Assembly: GCA_032718475.1 (NCBI GenBank) | Contig: JAUCBJ010004666.1 | Span: 1-48,312, forward strand | Length of the DNA: 48,312 nucleotides | Reading direction: 5' to 3' | From: Nemertoderma westbladi | Lineage: Eukaryota; Xenacoelomorpha; Nemertodermatida; Nemertodermatidae | Part shown: positions 46,080-48,312 of the stretch, in pieces | Layout: the number at the start of each line of letters is the position of its first letter | How positions within the stretch are numbered: the first letter of the stretch is position 1 | The notes under the pieces: model-generated | Told to the model about the DNA's origin: nothing | Database searches by the model: none | Seen by the model: the letters and a program-made list of their open reading frames with translations, nothing else | Program-made: the position numbers and the translations under genes

Positions 46080-48312
46080 ACTTTATACATAGCGTAGCTT
46101 AAAGAAATATACAAATATACTTTATACATAGCGTAGAAGAAATATACAAATATACTTTATACATAGCGTAGCTTAAAGAAATATACAAATATACTTTATA
46201 CATAGCGTAGCTTAAAGAAATATACAAATATACTTTATACATAGCGTAGCTTAAAGAAATATACAAATATACTTTATACATAGCGTAGCTTAAATAAATA
46301 TACAAATATACTTTATATTATACATAGCGTAGCTTAAAGAAATATACAAATATACTTTATACATAGCGTAGCTTAAAGAAATATACAAATATACTTTATA
46401 CATAGCGTAGCTTAAAGAAATATACAAATATACTTTATATTATACATAGCGTAGCTTAAAGAAATATACAAATATACTTTATACATAGCGTAGCTTAAAG
46501 AAATATACAAATATACTTTATACACAGCGTAGCTTAAAGAAATATACAAATATACTTTATACATAGCGTAGCTTAAAGAAATATACAAATATACTTTATA
46601 TTATACATAGCGTAGCTTAAAGAAATATACAAATATACTTTATACACAGCGTAGCTTAAAGAAATATACAAATATACTTTATACATAGTGTAGCTTAAAG
46701 AAATATACAAATATACTTTATACATAGCGTAGCTTAATGAAATATACAAATATACTTTATACATAGCGTAGCTTAATGAAATATACAAATATACTTTATA
46801 CATAGCGTAGCTTAATGAAATATACAAATATACTTTATACATAGCGTAGCTTAATGAAATATACAAATATACTTTATACATAGCGTAGCTTAAAGAAATA
46901 TACAAATATACTTTATACATAGCGTAGCTTAATGAAATATACAAATATACTTTATACATAGTGTAGCTTAAAGAAATATACAAATATACTTTATACATAG
47001 CGTGGCTTAAAGAAATATACAAATATACTTTATACATAGTGTAGCTTAAAGAAATATACAAATATACTTTATATTATACATAGCGTAGCTTAAAGAAATA
47101 TACAAATATACTTTATACATAGTGTAGCTTAAAGAAATATACAAATATACTTTATATTATACATAGCGTAGCTTAAAGAAATATACAAATATACTTTATA
47201 CATAGCGTAGCTTAAAGAAGATACAAATATACTTTATACATAGTGTAGCTCAAATAAATATACAAATATACTTTATACATAGCGTAGCTTAAAGAAATAT
47301 ACAAATATACTTTATACATAGCGTAGCTTAAAGAAATATACAAATATACTTTATACATAGCGTAGCTTAAAGAAATATACAAATATACTTTATACACAGC
47401 GTAGCTTAAAGAAATATACAAATATACTTTATACATAGCGTAGCTTAAAGAAATATACAAATATACTTTATATTATACATAGCGTAGCTTAAAGAAATAT
47501 ACAAATATACTTTATACACAGCGTAGCTTAAAGAAATATACAAATATACTTTATACACAGCGTAGCTTAAAGAAATATACAAATATACTTTATACACAGC
47601 GTAGCTTAAAGAAATATACAAATATACTTTATACACAGCGTAGCTTAAAGAAATATACAAATATACTTTATACATAGCGTAGCTTAAAGAAATATACAAA
47701 TATACTTTATACATAGCGTAGCTTAAAGAAATATACAAATATACTTTATACACAGCGTAGCTTAAAGAAATATACAAATATACTTTATACATAGCGTAGC
47801 TTAAAGAAATATACAAATATACTTTATATTATACATAGCGTAGCTTAATGAAATATACAAATATACTTTATACATAGTGTAGCTTAAAGAAATATACAAA
47901 TATACTTTATACATAGCGTGGCTTAAAGAAATATACAAATATACTTTATACATAGTGTAGCTTAAAGAAATATACAAATATACTTTATATTATACATAGC
48001 GTAGCTTAAAGAAATATACAAATATACTTTATACATAGTGTAGCTTAAAGAAATATACAAATATACTTTATATTATACATAGCGTAGCTTAAAGAAATAT
48101 ACAAATATACTTTATACATAGCGTAGCTTAAAGAAGATACAAATATACTTTATACATAGTGTAGCTCAAATAAATATACAAATATACTTTATACATAGCG
48201 TAGCTTAAAGAAATATACAAATATACTTTATACATAGCGTAGCTTAAAGAAATATACAAATATACTTTATACATAGCGTAGCTTAAAGAAATATACAAAT
48301 ATACTTTATACA
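46080..48312. repeat. 39-bp satellite, right-arm copy, runs off the window
   Basis: Reverse complement of 38416-40648, with the same 38- and 44-bp units, CATTAAGC-type units and CTGTGTAT-type units at mirrored positions. It continues past the window edge. Confidence 0.97.

Larger units (their letters stand above)
38416..48312. repeat. Near-perfect palindrome (inverted duplication), arms at least 4.9 kb
   Basis: The right half (43365-48312) is the reverse complement of 38416-43363, and the right arm runs off the window. Positions pair as x with about 86727-86729 minus x. Exons, introns, the 52-bp array and the unit-by-unit variant order of the 39-bp array all match; every open frame in the right arm has an identical partner on the left. 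Outside the centre, the only difference I found is a C-run of 4 (41150-41153) versus 5 (45580-45584). Confidence 0.95.

Overview
The window is genomic DNA of an animal, most likely a marine or other invertebrate. It shows spliced genes with canonical GT/AG introns, metazoan-specific proteins (an SHB-family SH2 adapter, PBDC1, an animal-type lipoxygenase), non-LTR and LTR retrotransposons, and no prokaryotic gene organisation. The sequence alone does not fix the phylum. About 32-33 kb of the 48.3 kb (two thirds) is tandem repeat, from six unrelated minisatellite families with units of 15, 50, 40, 22, 39 and 52 bp.

Layout, left to right. (1) 30-1952: a 15-bp array. (2) 3317-4854: a nearly invariant 50-bp array lying just 3' of an SHB-like adapter gene (4912-6837, minus strand). 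(3) 7566-8940: two decayed LINE reverse-transcriptase fragments. (4) 9083-13368: a 40-bp array that is stop-free in all three minus-strand frames. (5) 14507-17040: a complete, very young LTR retrotransposon with identical 409-bp LTRs, a tRNA-Pro type primer-binding site, a polypurine tract and a 4-bp target-site duplication. It carries only a gag-like ORF and no pol. (6) 17071-17599: a hairpin and a foldback element. (7) 18310-18795: an intronless PBDC1 gene on the minus strand. (8) 19099-24120: a 22-bp array whose unit contains a perfect 12-bp CpG palindrome. (9) 25001-43135: the 3' half of a lipoxygenase gene on the minus strand. Four exons are recognisable, and all exon phases agree. The last intron is 15.6 kb and is almost entirely a 39-bp minisatellite; the preceding intron is mostly a 52-bp minisatellite. 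(10) Around 43364 the sequence folds back. From there to the right edge it is a near-perfect reverse complement of 38416-43363, giving a second, divergent copy of the truncated lipoxygenase gene.

The ordinary genes (SHB-like, PBDC1, lipoxygenase) show no operon-like or pathway relationship. The unusual features are the minisatellite load, an intron made of satellite, the head-to-head palindrome that cuts a gene, and the gag-only LTR element. The palindrome may be a real inverted duplication or an assembly fold-back; evidence on both sides is given. Most long open frames in the window are by-products of stop-free repeat units and are not annotated as genes.
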